Source of the DNA: Pseudomonadota bacterium
GTDB taxonomy: Bacteria > Desulfobacterota > Syntrophia > Syntrophales > UBA5619
Direction: 5' to 3'
Assembly (NCBI GenBank): GCA_018827585.1
Contig: JAHJXP010000256.1
Span: 1-46,158, forward strand
Length of the DNA: 46,158 bases
Shown here: positions 34,400 through 42,783 of the stretch, one piece after another
Position numbering within the stretch: the stretch's first letter is position 1
How the letters are laid out: each line of letters opens with the position of its first letter
The notes under the pieces: generated by a model
The model's input: only the letters and a program-made list of their open reading frames with translations
What the model was told of the DNA's origin: nothing
The model's database searches: none
Program-made: the position numbers and the translations under genes

Positions 34400-36112
34400 A
34401 TGGCTGACGAATTGATGAATCCGCGGGGGATCGCCAGGTACGAACGAAAGACGATCGCGCCGCGAGTCAAGAATTTAAACGGCGGGGTGATCGGACTGCT
34501 CGACAGCAGCAAGAACAATGCGGACGTATTTTTGGACCATGTCCTCAAAGTCCTGAAAAAGGATTTTGCTTTTGCCGATGTGCTGCGGATAAGGAAAAAG
34601 GCGGGATCGGTTCCGGCGGTTTTCAACCAGGAGTTTTTGACGCGCTGCAGATTCGTCGTCAACGCCTTCTGCGACTGAGGGTCCTGCACGTCGTGGTGTA
34701 TCCACGACTCGATAGCGCTGGAAGAAAAAGGCATCCCCACGGCCACCGTATGCACCGACGAGTTCTTTCCCCTCGGGAAGGCCGAATCGGAAATTCTAGG
34801 TATGCCCGGTCTGCCGATCGCCGATATTCCTCATCCCATGGCGGGCCAGCCCGAAGAGAGGGTTGCGGAAATCGCGGCAGATGCCGTTCCGGAGATCCTC
34901 CGAATTCTGACAGGCGATCCGGCCCGGCTTGAAGAGGAGTACGAAAAGAAAATCGTCGCGCCACGCGGCAGGCTGCGGCACAAAGGCCTCTTCGGAGACG
35001 AGTTCAGTACCGATCGCGCGCCGGAAAAATTCAAGGCGCCGTCCTCTCTGGAGGCCGTCCAGCGCCTTTTTTATCTGCGCGGATGGACGGACGGATTGCC
35101 GATCATTCCTCCCACGGAGGAGCGCGTCGCGCAAATGCTGGAACGCTGGGGCGGCGATCCGGATGAGGTCGTCGGTCTGGTGGCCCCGAGGCGCGGAGAG
35201 GCGACGGTCAAGAAGATTGCCATTAACGCGGCGATGGCCGGCTGCCTTCCCGAGCACCTCCCGGTCGTGATCGCGGCGACAAGGGCCATGATCCGATCCG
35301 AATTCGGTCTGTATGGTTTGCAGACGACGACGCACCCGTGCACGGTCCTGGTTTTGACGAACGGACCTTTGGCGGATTCCCTGGAGATCAATGCGGGCTA
35401 CAACGCCATGGGGCAGGGGAAAATGGCCAACGCCGTCATCGGCAGGGCGATTCGTCTTGTTCTTACGAATATCGGCGGCGGGTCTCCGGGCGTACTGGAC
35501 CGCTCGACGATGGGCAGCCCGGCGAAATATTCCTTCTGTTTCGCTGAAAATGAAGAGCAGAGTCCCTGGGAGCCCCTGCACGTCGAACGCGGATTCCCGA
35601 AGACGCAAAGCACCGTGACGGTGTGCGGCGTCGAAGGACCTCACAACGTGAACGACCACGGAAGCCAGACCGGCGAGGAAGTTCTGCTGACGATCGCCGG
35701 AGTCCTGGCCACGCCGGGGACGAACCAGATCTATCTGGGCGGCGAGCCGCTGATCGTTCTGGGACCGGAGCACGCGGCGGCCGTTGCGAAGAGCGGATTT
35801 TCCAAACTCGACGTGAAACGGTACTTGTTTGAAAAAGCGCGGGTGCCCGTTCACCTGATTTCTCAGGGAAACATGGAGCGGTTTCAGAAGCTCTGGCCGC
35901 AGCGATTCGCGAATCTGCCGGAGGAAGCCAGCGTGCCCATCTCCGAAACGCCCGAGGACATCATGGTGATTGTTGCGGGGGGCATGGGAAGGCAGTCAGC
36001 GGTCATCCCGACCTTCGGTACGACAAAAGCCGTAACGCTGGCAGTGACGGATAAGGATGACAAGCCGATCCTGGCGGAGAGAAAAAAGAGGCCTGTCCAC
36101 GACGACAATTGA
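34400..36112 (+). CDS. UGSC-family selenoprotein fused to a conserved C-terminal module (TGA at 34676 read as Sec)
   Basis: One 570-residue product is proposed, with selenocysteine at residue 93. The frame from ATG 34400 (ribosome site AGGAGAAGGAA) runs to TGA 34676-34678 and stays open in the same frame to a TGA at 36110-36112. Around the first TGA the protein reads CD-U-GSC-TSWCIHDS, the motif that names the UGSC family of (seleno)proteins. Both flanks, MNPRGIARYERKTIAPRV before and TATVCTDEFFPLGKAE after it, belong to that family. U93-G-S-C96 is a CxxC-like redox pair. A hairpin fitting a bacterial SECIS begins 12 bases after the TGA. From about residue 185 a second module follows (GWTDGLPIIPPTEERV, INAAMAGCLPEHLPVVIAA, QTTTHPC). 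From memory it often occurs as a separate neighbour gene; its function is unknown. A truncated pseudogene is the alternative, but the exact motif argues against it. Confidence 0.88.
34690..34708 (+). promoter_or_regulatory. Putative bacterial SECIS hairpin
   Basis: GTCGTGG (34690-34696) pairs perfectly with CCACGAC (34702-34708) around a TGTAT loop. The loop begins 18 bases after the TGA. A G is in the second loop position. Both features fit the bSECIS rules I recall: an apical loop with G in the first two bases, roughly 16-37 bases from the UGA. The hairpin lies within the coding sequence, as bacterial elements do, and would be read by SelB. The selA, selB, selC and selD genes are not in the window. 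Confidence 0.75.
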
Positions 36113-36237
36113 GAGAAATCGACTTCTGTTTTCAAACTGGGGGAATCGCAGCGGGGCGCGGTCTGCCGGCGCCTGAAAGGGAAAACCCGGATAGCGCGGA
36201 AGCCGAATATCTTGAAATAGAGGAGAAGAAGTCACTC

Positions 36238-37761
36238 ATGTCGATGCTGGATTATCGGACGTACGAAGAGGCAAAGGAAAAATTTACCATCGATCAGATC
36301 TGGGAGTTGTTTGACGGGACTCCGGAGCATTTTAATCTCGGCCACGAATGCGTGGACCGTCACCGCGACAAGGGAATCGGCGTTCGAATCCAGTTCGACG
36401 ACGGGCGCCGGGAGGAACATGCCTTCGCCGATCTTTCCCGTCTAACGGCTCAATTTGCCCACGTGCTCGAAACCTTCGGCATCGGCAGGGGCGATCGGGT
36501 GGCCGTGATGCTCGATCCATCGCTGGATTTTTACGTCTGTCTGTACGGTATTCTCAAGCGGGGTGCCATTTTTGTGCCCTGTTTCACAGCTTTCGGGCCG
36601 GAAGCCCTCGGATACCGGATGAAGGATTCGGCGGCCAAACTTCTCTTCACGACGCCGGAGTTGGCCGCAACGATCGTCGCCGAAGGTCGATACCGTGTCG
36701 TTCCCACCGAAGCCGAGTTTCGACATCTAATGGCGGCCCAGAAAGATACGTATACGGTGGCCGATACCGCGGCGAAAGACGTGGCGGTCTTCCAGTACAC
36801 GAGCGGAGCGACGCGTAAGTTCCCTCAGGCGATTCCCCATCACCACAAGAGCGTGCCCTTGCTGATGCCGGCGGCCGTCTTCGGCCGCGGATATCGCTTT
36901 GGGGACCGTTTTTTCTGTCCTTCGTCGCCTGCCTGGGGACATGGGCTCTGGCACGGGACGCTTTCTCCCATGGCGCTCGGCGTTGCGGTGGGCTCTTATT
37001 CGGGGAAGTTCAACGTTCGGACCCTTTTAGAGGGATTGGAGAAATTCGAGATCGACAATTTCGGCGCGGCGCCGACAGTCTATCGGATGATCAAGAATTC
37101 CGGTTTGATCGACAACTATAAGCTCAAGATCCGGAAGATGCATTACACCGGCGAGCCCATGGATACCGACACCTTCGATTTTTTCAAAGCGAAGTTCGGC
37201 GTTCCCCCTAACAGCGGCTATGGTTCTACGGAGGTCGGCGCAGTGATCTATCAGTATGCCGGATTTCCGAACTGGGTAGCGAAGTCAGGCTCCCTCGGGA
37301 AGCCCATGCCGGGGCTCGAGGTGAAACTGATCGATAAGGAGGGGAACGAGGTTCCCCAGGGACAGATCGGGGAAATCGCGATTCACCGTCGGGGGAAGTG
37401 GCTCCGAGCACGGGATGCCGCCGTCATCGACGAGGACGGGTATTTCTGGCACAAGGGCCGTGTGGACGATATCATCATTTCGGCGGGATGGACCATCAGT
37501 CCCACCGAAGTGGAGGATTGTTTGAAGCGGCATCCGGCTGTCCAAGAGGCGGCCGTGATCGGAGCTCTCGATTCGGAACGGGGCCAGATCGTAAAGGCCT
37601 TCGTCGTGGCGAACCAGCTGGCGACCAAGGAACTCGCAAAGGATATCAAAGAGTTTGTGCGCATCAATTTGAGCAAGCATGAATATCCGCGCGTCATAGA
37701 ATTCGTTCCCGATCTTCCCAAGACGGACGGCGGGAAGGTGAGCAAGAAGGGACTGAAATAG
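36238..37761 (+). CDS. AMP-dependent acyl-CoA synthetase/ligase
   Basis: This 507-residue ANL-superfamily enzyme activates a carboxylic acid to acyl-AMP and then acyl-CoA. The phosphate-binding loop YTSGATRKFPQA (187 onward) has TRKFP instead of the commoner TGKPKG, as in some benzoate/acetate-type ligases. YGSTEVGAVIYQ is the A5 motif. DGYFWHKGRVDDIIISAGWTISPTEVE spans A7/A8, and KTDGGKVSKKGLK holds the C-terminal lysine. The length is typical. The start at 36238 follows AGAGGAG; the upstream in-frame codons overlap no family sequence. It is next to the selenoprotein gene and upstream of a dehydratase, consistent with CoA-thioester formation for the imported acid. Confidence 0.92.
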   Translation: MSMLDYRTYEEAKEKFTIDQIWELFDGTPEHFNLGHECVDRHRDKGIGVRIQFDDGRREEHAFADLSRLTAQFAHVLETFGIGRGDRVAVMLDPSLDFYVCLYGILKRGAIFVPCFTAFGPEALGYRMKDSAAKLLFTTPELAATIVAEGRYRVVPTEAEFRHLMAAQKDTYTVADTAAKDVAVFQYTSGATRKFPQAIPHHHKSVPLLMPAAVFGRGYRFGDRFFCPSSPAWGHGLWHGTLSPMALGVAVGSYSGKFNVRTLLEGLEKFEIDNFGAAPTVYRMIKNSGLIDNYKLKIRKMHYTGEPMDTDTFDFFKAKFGVPPNSGYGSTEVGAVIYQYAGFPNWVAKSGSLGKPMPGLEVKLIDKEGNEVPQGQIGEIAIHRRGKWLRARDAAVIDEDGYFWHKGRVDDIIISAGWTISPTEVEDCLKRHPAVQEAAVIGALDSERGQIVKAFVVANQLATKELAKDIKEFVRINLSKHEYPRVIEFVPDLPKTDGGKVSKKGLK

Positions 37762-37811
37762 GATATTGCGGCGGAACGCCGATTCAAGCAAGATAGGAGA
37801 ATACATTCATC

Positions 37812-38984
37812 ATGGCGGAACAAGCGAAGGAAGACAAGAAGGTTCAGTTGAGCGAAGGAAAGATCACCGACGAGGCGCTTGAGGAATTGAGGAGCCGGGT
37901 CGGCTCGAAATTTCGGATCGACCCCTTTCATACGCTGGTATGCCGGGATACCATACGCCACTTTGTCGACGGCGTCGGAGATGTAAACCCGCTGTATCGC
38001 GATGCGGAGTATGCCGCAAAAACCCGTTATGGGAAGCTGGTGGCGCCGCCCTCTTGGCTTTACAGCGTTTTCCCCACCTGGGTTCCCCAGGGACTGCAGG
38101 GGGTGCATGCCTTCCACTCGGGAAACGACTGGACCTTTTACAAGCCCCTACTGGAAGGGGACACGATTACACCGGAGCTGACGTTCACGCATTTCGACGA
38201 CAAAAAGAGCCAGTTTGCCGGGCGGATCATCATTGTTTATTACGACGACAATTTTTTCAACCAGCACGGGGAGCTGGTGGCCAATGCGAAGGCCTGGAGC
38301 GTCCGGGCTGAGCGGAGCGCCGCCCAGGAAAAGGCGAAGTACGGTGACATCAAGCTGCCCCATCCCTGGGCGGAAGATGAATTGAGGGACATTGAGGAGC
38401 AAGTCCTGGCGGCGGAGATGCGGGGTGCCGAGGTGCGCTATTGGGAGGACGTTTCGGTGGGGGAAGAATTGAAGCCCCTCGTGATCGGTCCCCTGGGGGT
38501 TACCGACATCATCGCCTGGTGCATCGGCAGCGCGCCGGTGAAGCTCAAGGCGCTGGGCGCGGCCCTGCGCGATTACCGGAGGCATCCGGCCTGGGCGTTC
38601 CGGGATCCCCTGACGAGCGCCATGGAGCCCAATTATGCCGTCCATTACAGCATCGACGCCGCCAAGCAAGCAGGCCTTCCCTTCCCTTACGACGTCGGGG
38701 CACAGCGCAATCAATGGGTCATTCAGCACATGACCAACTGGATGGGAGACGAGGGCTGGTTGAAGAAGTGTTACGCGAAATACACGAAGTTCGTCTACCT
38801 GTCCGACGTTCTTTGGCTTCGGGGAAAGGTGACGAAGAAGTTCACGGATGAGGACGGCGAATATTGCGTGGAAATCGAGACGACGACCAAGAACCAGCGG
38901 GGCGAGGAAGTCATGCCCGGCCGCTCGACGGTCGTGCTGCCGAGCCGGGAAAAGAAAACCTGGCCCGTGGCCGCACGACTGTAG
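37812..38984 (+). CDS. Double-hotdog FAS1-like/MaoC-type dehydratase
   Basis: This 390-residue protein has two MaoC-like hotdog domains. The N-terminal domain contains ITDEALEELRSRVG and DTIRHFVDGVGDVNPLYRDA, a form of the hydratase 2 motif. The C-terminal domain contains YWEDVSVGEELKPLVIGPLGVTDIIAWC and a conserved PFPYDVGAQRNQWVIQHMTNW. It would hydrate an enoyl-CoA or dehydrate a 3-hydroxyacyl-CoA, R-specific by family rule. It follows the acyl-CoA synthetase by 50 bases and precedes the SDR, an order that suggests a beta-oxidation-like sequence. The start has AGGAG 11 bases before the ATG. Confidence 0.86.
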   Translation: MAEQAKEDKKVQLSEGKITDEALEELRSRVGSKFRIDPFHTLVCRDTIRHFVDGVGDVNPLYRDAEYAAKTRYGKLVAPPSWLYSVFPTWVPQGLQGVHAFHSGNDWTFYKPLLEGDTITPELTFTHFDDKKSQFAGRIIIVYYDDNFFNQHGELVANAKAWSVRAERSAAQEKAKYGDIKLPHPWAEDELRDIEEQVLAAEMRGAEVRYWEDVSVGEELKPLVIGPLGVTDIIAWCIGSAPVKLKALGAALRDYRRHPAWAFRDPLTSAMEPNYAVHYSIDAAKQAGLPFPYDVGAQRNQWVIQHMTNWMGDEGWLKKCYAKYTKFVYLSDVLWLRGKVTKKFTDEDGEYCVEIETTTKNQRGEEVMPGRSTVVLPSREKKTWPVAARL

Positions 38985-39028
38985 AGCCTTTAAGAGAATT
39001 TTGGAATATTTCCGGGAGAAGGAAGATC

Positions 39029-39808
39029 ATGAAGCTCAAAGACCGTGTCGCCTTGATTACCGGAGGGAACCAGGGAATCGGCCGTTCCATCGCCCTTGCC
39101 TTTGCGAAGGAGGGGGCGAAAGTGGTAATTACGGCGCGGAACGAGGAGCGGCTCCGGGAAACGCTGGCGGAATTGAAGAGGATTTCTCCGGATGCCCGCG
39201 CCTTCCCGACGGACGTCGGGGATGAGCTTCAGGTGCAGAAGCTGTTCGCCGAAATTCGAACGCTTTACGATCGCATCGATATCCTGGTCAACAACGCCGC
39301 GATCACGGGACCGACAAAAAAACTGGCGGAAATGACCGCCGCGGAATGGATGGAAGTCCTGCAGATCAATCTTTTGGGGACGGTGTTCTGCTGCCGTGAG
39401 GCGCTTCGCCTCATGGAGCCAGCGAAACGCGGCGCCATCGTCAACATTTCCTCCGTCGCCGGCAAAACGGGCCGCGTTCTGAGGAGCCCCTATGCCGCAT
39501 CCAAGGCCGCCGTCATCAATCTGACCCGCACACTGGCGACGGAATACGGGCCGCTGGGCATCCGCGTCAATGCGGTCTGTCCGGGCGCCATCGACGGTGA
39601 GAGGATTCGGCGCGTTTTTGCGGCGAAGGCGAAGGCCTTGGGCATCACCGTGGAAGAAGCCGAGCAGATGCGGGTTCGGGAAACGCCGCTGGCCCGATTG
39701 ATCCAGCCCTCGGAAGTCGCAGCCATGGTCCTTTTCCTCGCTTCGGACGACGCCGGCGGAATGACGGGTCAGGCCGTCAACGTAACCGGCGGACGGGAGA
39801 TGAGATGA
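39029..39808 (+). CDS. Short-chain dehydrogenase/reductase
   Basis: This 259-residue NAD(P)-dependent oxidoreductase has the Rossmann loop TGGNQGIG (11-18), NNAA near residues 88-91, the catalytic triad S142/Y155/K159 (ISSVAGK...YAASK) and a C-terminal AxxxLFLASDDAGGMTGQ. It probably oxidises or reduces a 3-hydroxyacyl-CoA intermediate. The start at 39029, after GGAGAAGG, matches the family length; an upstream extension would overlap the dehydratase gene. It lies 44 bases downstream of the dehydratase gene. Confidence 0.93.
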   Translation: MKLKDRVALITGGNQGIGRSIALAFAKEGAKVVITARNEERLRETLAELKRISPDARAFPTDVGDELQVQKLFAEIRTLYDRIDILVNNAAITGPTKKLAEMTAAEWMEVLQINLLGTVFCCREALRLMEPAKRGAIVNISSVAGKTGRVLRSPYAASKAAVINLTRTLATEYGPLGIRVNAVCPGAIDGERIRRVFAAKAKALGITVEEAEQMRVRETPLARLIQPSEVAAMVLFLASDDAGGMTGQAVNVTGGREMR

Positions 39809-39844
39809 GATGGAAACGATGTAACGTTTTTAAAGGATAATCCT

Positions 39845-40861
39845 ATGAATGCGAAAAAGGTCGTTTATGTCCCGGAGTTTCTGCCCCCTGTCGAGCCGCA
39901 GCTCAAGATCCTTTCGGAGGTGGTGACCGTGAAGACGGGAATGGCAGCGGACGAGGCGGATCTCATTGCGCGAACCGCGCGGGCCGACGCAGTTCTGCTG
40001 ACGGCGAAGACGCCCATGACCGGCCAGGTAATTCGGGCATGTCCCCGTTTAAAAATCATCGCCAAGTACGGGGTGGGAGTCGACAATATCGACATCGAGG
40101 CGGCGACAAAGAAAGGCATCCCCGTGATCAATGTCCCGGCCATGAACAGCAACGCCGTCGCTGAGCTGACGATCGGTCTGATGCTGGCGATCATGCGGCA
40201 CATCCCGAGGGCCGGAGAGCGCATGAGAAATGGCGGTTGGCGGGACGAAAGTTTTCTGGGGGCCGAACTGGCGGGAAGCCGGATCGGCGTTCTGGGATAC
40301 GGGAACATCGCCAAGAGCGTCATCCGCAAGTTGCAGGGATTCGACGTGGAACGGATCCTTGTCTTCAGCGAGTTTCTGCCGGGAGATCGTCCGGAATACG
40401 AAAACGTCGTCTTTACGGATTTTCGCAGTGTCCTGACGGAATCGGATCTTGTCACGGTGCACGTCAGCCTTTCGTCGACAACGAAGAATATGATCGGAGC
40501 GGAGCAGATCGGTCTCATGAAGCGGACGGCCTATCTGGTCAATGCGGCAAGGGGGCCCATCGTTGATGAACCGGCATTGATCGCCGCTCTGAATGAACGG
40601 AGGATCGCAGGGGCGGCGCTGGATGTCTTCACGGAAGAGCCGCCGTCCAAGGACTCCCCGCTGTTGCACATGGACAATGTCGTGATCACGCCGCATCTGG
40701 GAGGGAGCACGCTTCGTACGCGCCGACAGTCGGTGATCGTACTCGTGAACAATCTCGTTGAGCTTCTGAAGGGGAATTCTATCGATTCGAAGTACGTCGT
40801 CAATCCCGAGGTTTATGATGGTGGCCTTCACTCTCAATGCCAGGAGGAAACGATTCTATGA
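39845..40861 (+). CDS. D-isomer 2-hydroxyacid dehydrogenase family protein
   Basis: This 338-residue NAD-dependent enzyme has the two-domain 2-hydroxyacid dehydrogenase pattern. The nucleotide loop is VLGYGNIA (149-156). The catalytic residues are R236 (NAARGPIVDE), E265 (DVFTEEPP) and H284 (VVITPHLGG). YGVGVDNID is also present. It most resembles phosphoglycerate-dehydrogenase-like subfamilies without an ACT domain. It probably interconverts a 2-hydroxy and 2-oxo acid in the pathway. Its stop overlaps the next start by four bases (ATGA), indicating translational coupling to the crotonase gene. The ribosome site is AAAGGA. Confidence 0.92.
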   Translation: MNAKKVVYVPEFLPPVEPQLKILSEVVTVKTGMAADEADLIARTARADAVLLTAKTPMTGQVIRACPRLKIIAKYGVGVDNIDIEAATKKGIPVINVPAMNSNAVAELTIGLMLAIMRHIPRAGERMRNGGWRDESFLGAELAGSRIGVLGYGNIAKSVIRKLQGFDVERILVFSEFLPGDRPEYENVVFTDFRSVLTESDLVTVHVSLSSTTKNMIGAEQIGLMKRTAYLVNAARGPIVDEPALIAALNERRIAGAALDVFTEEPPSKDSPLLHMDNVVITPHLGGSTLRTRRQSVIVLVNNLVELLKGNSIDSKYVVNPEVYDGGLHSQCQEETIL

Positions 40862-41634
40862 CGGTGATCGTCGAGAAGAAGGAGCATGTGGGGTACATCA
40901 CTCTCAACCGGCCGGAGGTCCTCAATGCGCTCGACAACGAAACGCTCCATGACTTCTGGGGCGCCTGGGCGGTTTTCGGCGACGACCCCGAGGTTTGGGT
41001 GATTTTGATCACGGGGGCCGGAGAGAAGGCTTTCTCAGTCGGGCGCGATCTGAAGAAGTACAAGGAAGGCCAAGGGGTGCCGAAGGTCGAGCACGTGTTC
41101 GAGCCGGTCTGCGATATCGGACTCGGCCATGCGGCGAAGGTCGATAAGCCCGTCATCGCCGCCGTCAACGGCTACGCGCTCGGTTGGGGCTTCACGATCG
41201 TGCTGCTTACGGACATTCGAATCGCATGCGAGAATGCCGTATTTGGATATCCGGAGGTAACCTACGGATTGCCCACAGGCGTGGGAAGTCTGCTTTTACC
41301 TCGCGATCTGTCCTGGTGCCGGTCCATGGAAGTTCTGCTTACGGGCGATCGGATCGGCGCACAGGAGGCGTTGCGATTGGGCCTGGTGAATCGCGTGGTG
41401 CCCAAGGGCGAGGCGTTTCCTGCGGCAGAGTCCGTCGCAAGGAGAATATGCGAAAATGGGCCGTTGGCCGTGAAGGCGACCAAACGTATGGCGAGGATGG
41501 GTTTGGAGATGCCTTTCGAATCCGCCAGGCAACAAGTGGAGACGCTGCGGTACATCTTGCGCCAAACGGAGGATGCGAAGGAAGGCCCGCGGGCCTTTGC
41601 GGAAAGAAGAAAACCGAGGTATCGAGGAGAATGA
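40858..41634 (+). CDS. Crotonase-family enzyme with one catalytic glutamate replaced
   Basis: This 258-residue enoyl-CoA hydratase/isomerase-fold protein shows YITLNRPEVLNALD, the oxyanion-hole loop AFSVGRDLKKYK and KPVIAAVNGYALGWGF. At the position of rat crotonase Glu144 it has T113 (GWGFTIVLL), while the second glutamate is kept as E133 (YPEV). Because the first residue is missing, simple enoyl-CoA hydration is doubtful. It may be an isomerase, hydrolase, decarboxylase or ring-opening member of the family. The start at 40858 follows AGGAGGAAA and overlaps the upstream gene by four bases. No frameshift was found. Confidence 0.88.
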   Translation: MTVIVEKKEHVGYITLNRPEVLNALDNETLHDFWGAWAVFGDDPEVWVILITGAGEKAFSVGRDLKKYKEGQGVPKVEHVFEPVCDIGLGHAAKVDKPVIAAVNGYALGWGFTIVLLTDIRIACENAVFGYPEVTYGLPTGVGSLLLPRDLSWCRSMEVLLTGDRIGAQEALRLGLVNRVVPKGEAFPAAESVARRICENGPLAVKATKRMARMGLEMPFESARQQVETLRYILRQTEDAKEGPRAFAERRKPRYRGE

Positions 41635-41701
41635 ATTCTCATCGAGTAATCCCACGGCTTTGCCGGAGGTCAGGTGATTCTATTATTGCAAGGAGAATCT
41701 T

Positions 41702-42439
41702 ATGGCGGAAAAGAAATTGACAGGGAAAATTGCACGGGAACGCATTTATATGATGGAAACACCCCGACCCCCCGCAGGACTGATCGACGGCTTCAAGTCG
41801 CTGGGGGATGCGACAGGGATCGTCTCTGATGTTATGGATCAACTCGGCATTACCGGGGTTATTGCCGCTTCGGTGATCAAGCCAACCATAACCGGTGCGT
41901 GCGTCGTGGGACCAGCGCTGACCGTGCGTAACGTCATGCAGCGTGAACATGTCTATCAGACCGCTCGGCGTTACGTGAACAAAATGGCGGAATTCGAGGC
42001 CCACAATCTGGCACTCCCTGGTGACGTGCTCGTGATTGAGGGCGTTTCCGGCGTATCCAACATGGGTGGGATCTCGTCACAAATCGGCAAGAGCCAGGGC
42101 GAAGCTGGCGCGATAGTTTCTGGCGGGGTGCGCGACATACCACATTCGCGCCGGATTAATTTCCCGCTTTGGGCGAGCGAGATTACCCCTCTCACAGGCA
42201 AGTGGCGAATCGAGACCGTGGCCATCAACGCCGAGGTCGAAATCTTTGGCGTGCGGGTTGCACCTGGCGACATTGTGCTTGCTGACGACACGGGCGTCTG
42301 CTTCATACCACGCGAGAGAGCGGCTGAAGTGCTTGAACTCGCGATAAAGAAATCGGCCGCCGAAGACGAGCGCTGCAAGCTGATCGATGCGGGCGTCTCT
42401 GTGGTCGATCTGCCTGCACGTAACAGGGGAAGCGCATAA
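41702..42439 (+). CDS. RraA-family aldolase/decarboxylase-like protein
   Basis: This 245-residue protein belongs to the RraA / 4-hydroxy-4-methyl-2-oxoglutarate aldolase fold. Characteristic parts are SDVMDQLGITGVI, the SGGVRDIPHSRR region with the catalytic Arg-Asp, and PGDIVLADDTGVCFIPRE. Several such proteins cleave 4-hydroxy-4-methyl(carboxy)-2-oxo acids to pyruvate and an oxo acid, a fitting last step in an organic-acid pathway. Others bind RNase E or have no known activity. The start is preceded by AAGGAG seven bases away. Codon usage looks less GC3-biased than the gene upstream; this was not measured. Confidence 0.85.
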   Translation: MAEKKLTGKIARERIYMMETPRPPAGLIDGFKSLGDATGIVSDVMDQLGITGVIAASVIKPTITGACVVGPALTVRNVMQREHVYQTARRYVNKMAEFEAHNLALPGDVLVIEGVSGVSNMGGISSQIGKSQGEAGAIVSGGVRDIPHSRRINFPLWASEITPLTGKWRIETVAINAEVEIFGVRVAPGDIVLADDTGVCFIPRERAAEVLELAIKKSAAEDERCKLIDAGVSVVDLPARNRGSA

Positions 42440-42669
42440 AAACAGGGGTGGCGAAGTAATAAGAGAAAAAGACCTGAAAGTCTTCGACGCCGATACCGAC
42501 ACTCACGCAGGTAGACCGCGGTCATTGAAGGCATTTGCGTCTAAGCCACTTCCGGATATCCAGGAAGAGAGGGAGACCTGCGGCGCGGAAGGTTTTTGCC
42601 ATGACCGGATAAGTTTCCGGTGCGTTACAGTTCTCAAGAATCAAGGTCCTCCAGATAGAAGGTCACCCC

Positions 42670-42701
42670 CGGGAGAGGCAGCCGCTCCCGTCGCCTTTTT
42701 T
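42670..42701 (+). terminator. Putative intrinsic terminator
   Basis: CGGGAG (42670-42675) pairs with CTCCCG (42685-42690), and a six-T tract follows at 42696-42701 after a five-base spacer. It is downstream of the RraA-like gene and could end the 29024-42439 transcription unit. The gap between stem and T-tract weakens the case. Confidence 0.5.
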
Positions 42702-42755
42702 ATTACTTCGGCAATGAAGCTTTCAGACGCAGCATCGGGGAGCTTCGAAATTAGA

Positions 42756-42783
42756 TTGACACTACAAATTGGACAGGTGTAAT
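42756..42783 (+). promoter_or_regulatory. Promoter-like sequence before the broken dehydrogenase gene
   Basis: TTGACA (42756-42761) and TGTAAT (42778-42783) are 16 bases apart. An AGGGGAGG tract follows at 42821-42828, but the triplet at start-codon spacing is ATA (42837-42839), not ATG, which fits a gene that has lost its start. Confidence 0.45.

Noticed and set aside
34194..34415. 73-codon frame before the selenoprotein
   Set aside because: Covers the nested palindrome; translated sequence is low-complexity and unlike any family.
34400..34678. A 92-residue protein ending at TGA 34676
   Set aside because: The stop lies at the U of a UGSC motif and the same frame continues with family sequence; treated as Sec-coding part of one gene.
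34802..36112. Separate gene starting at ATG 34802
   Set aside because: The ATG is an internal Met (GMPGLPIADI) with no ribosome site; homologous sequence extends upstream through the TGA.
42387..42782. 131-codon frame after the RraA gene
   Set aside because: Overlaps the end of RraA, a terminator-like hairpin and a promoter-like sequence; no coherent domain.
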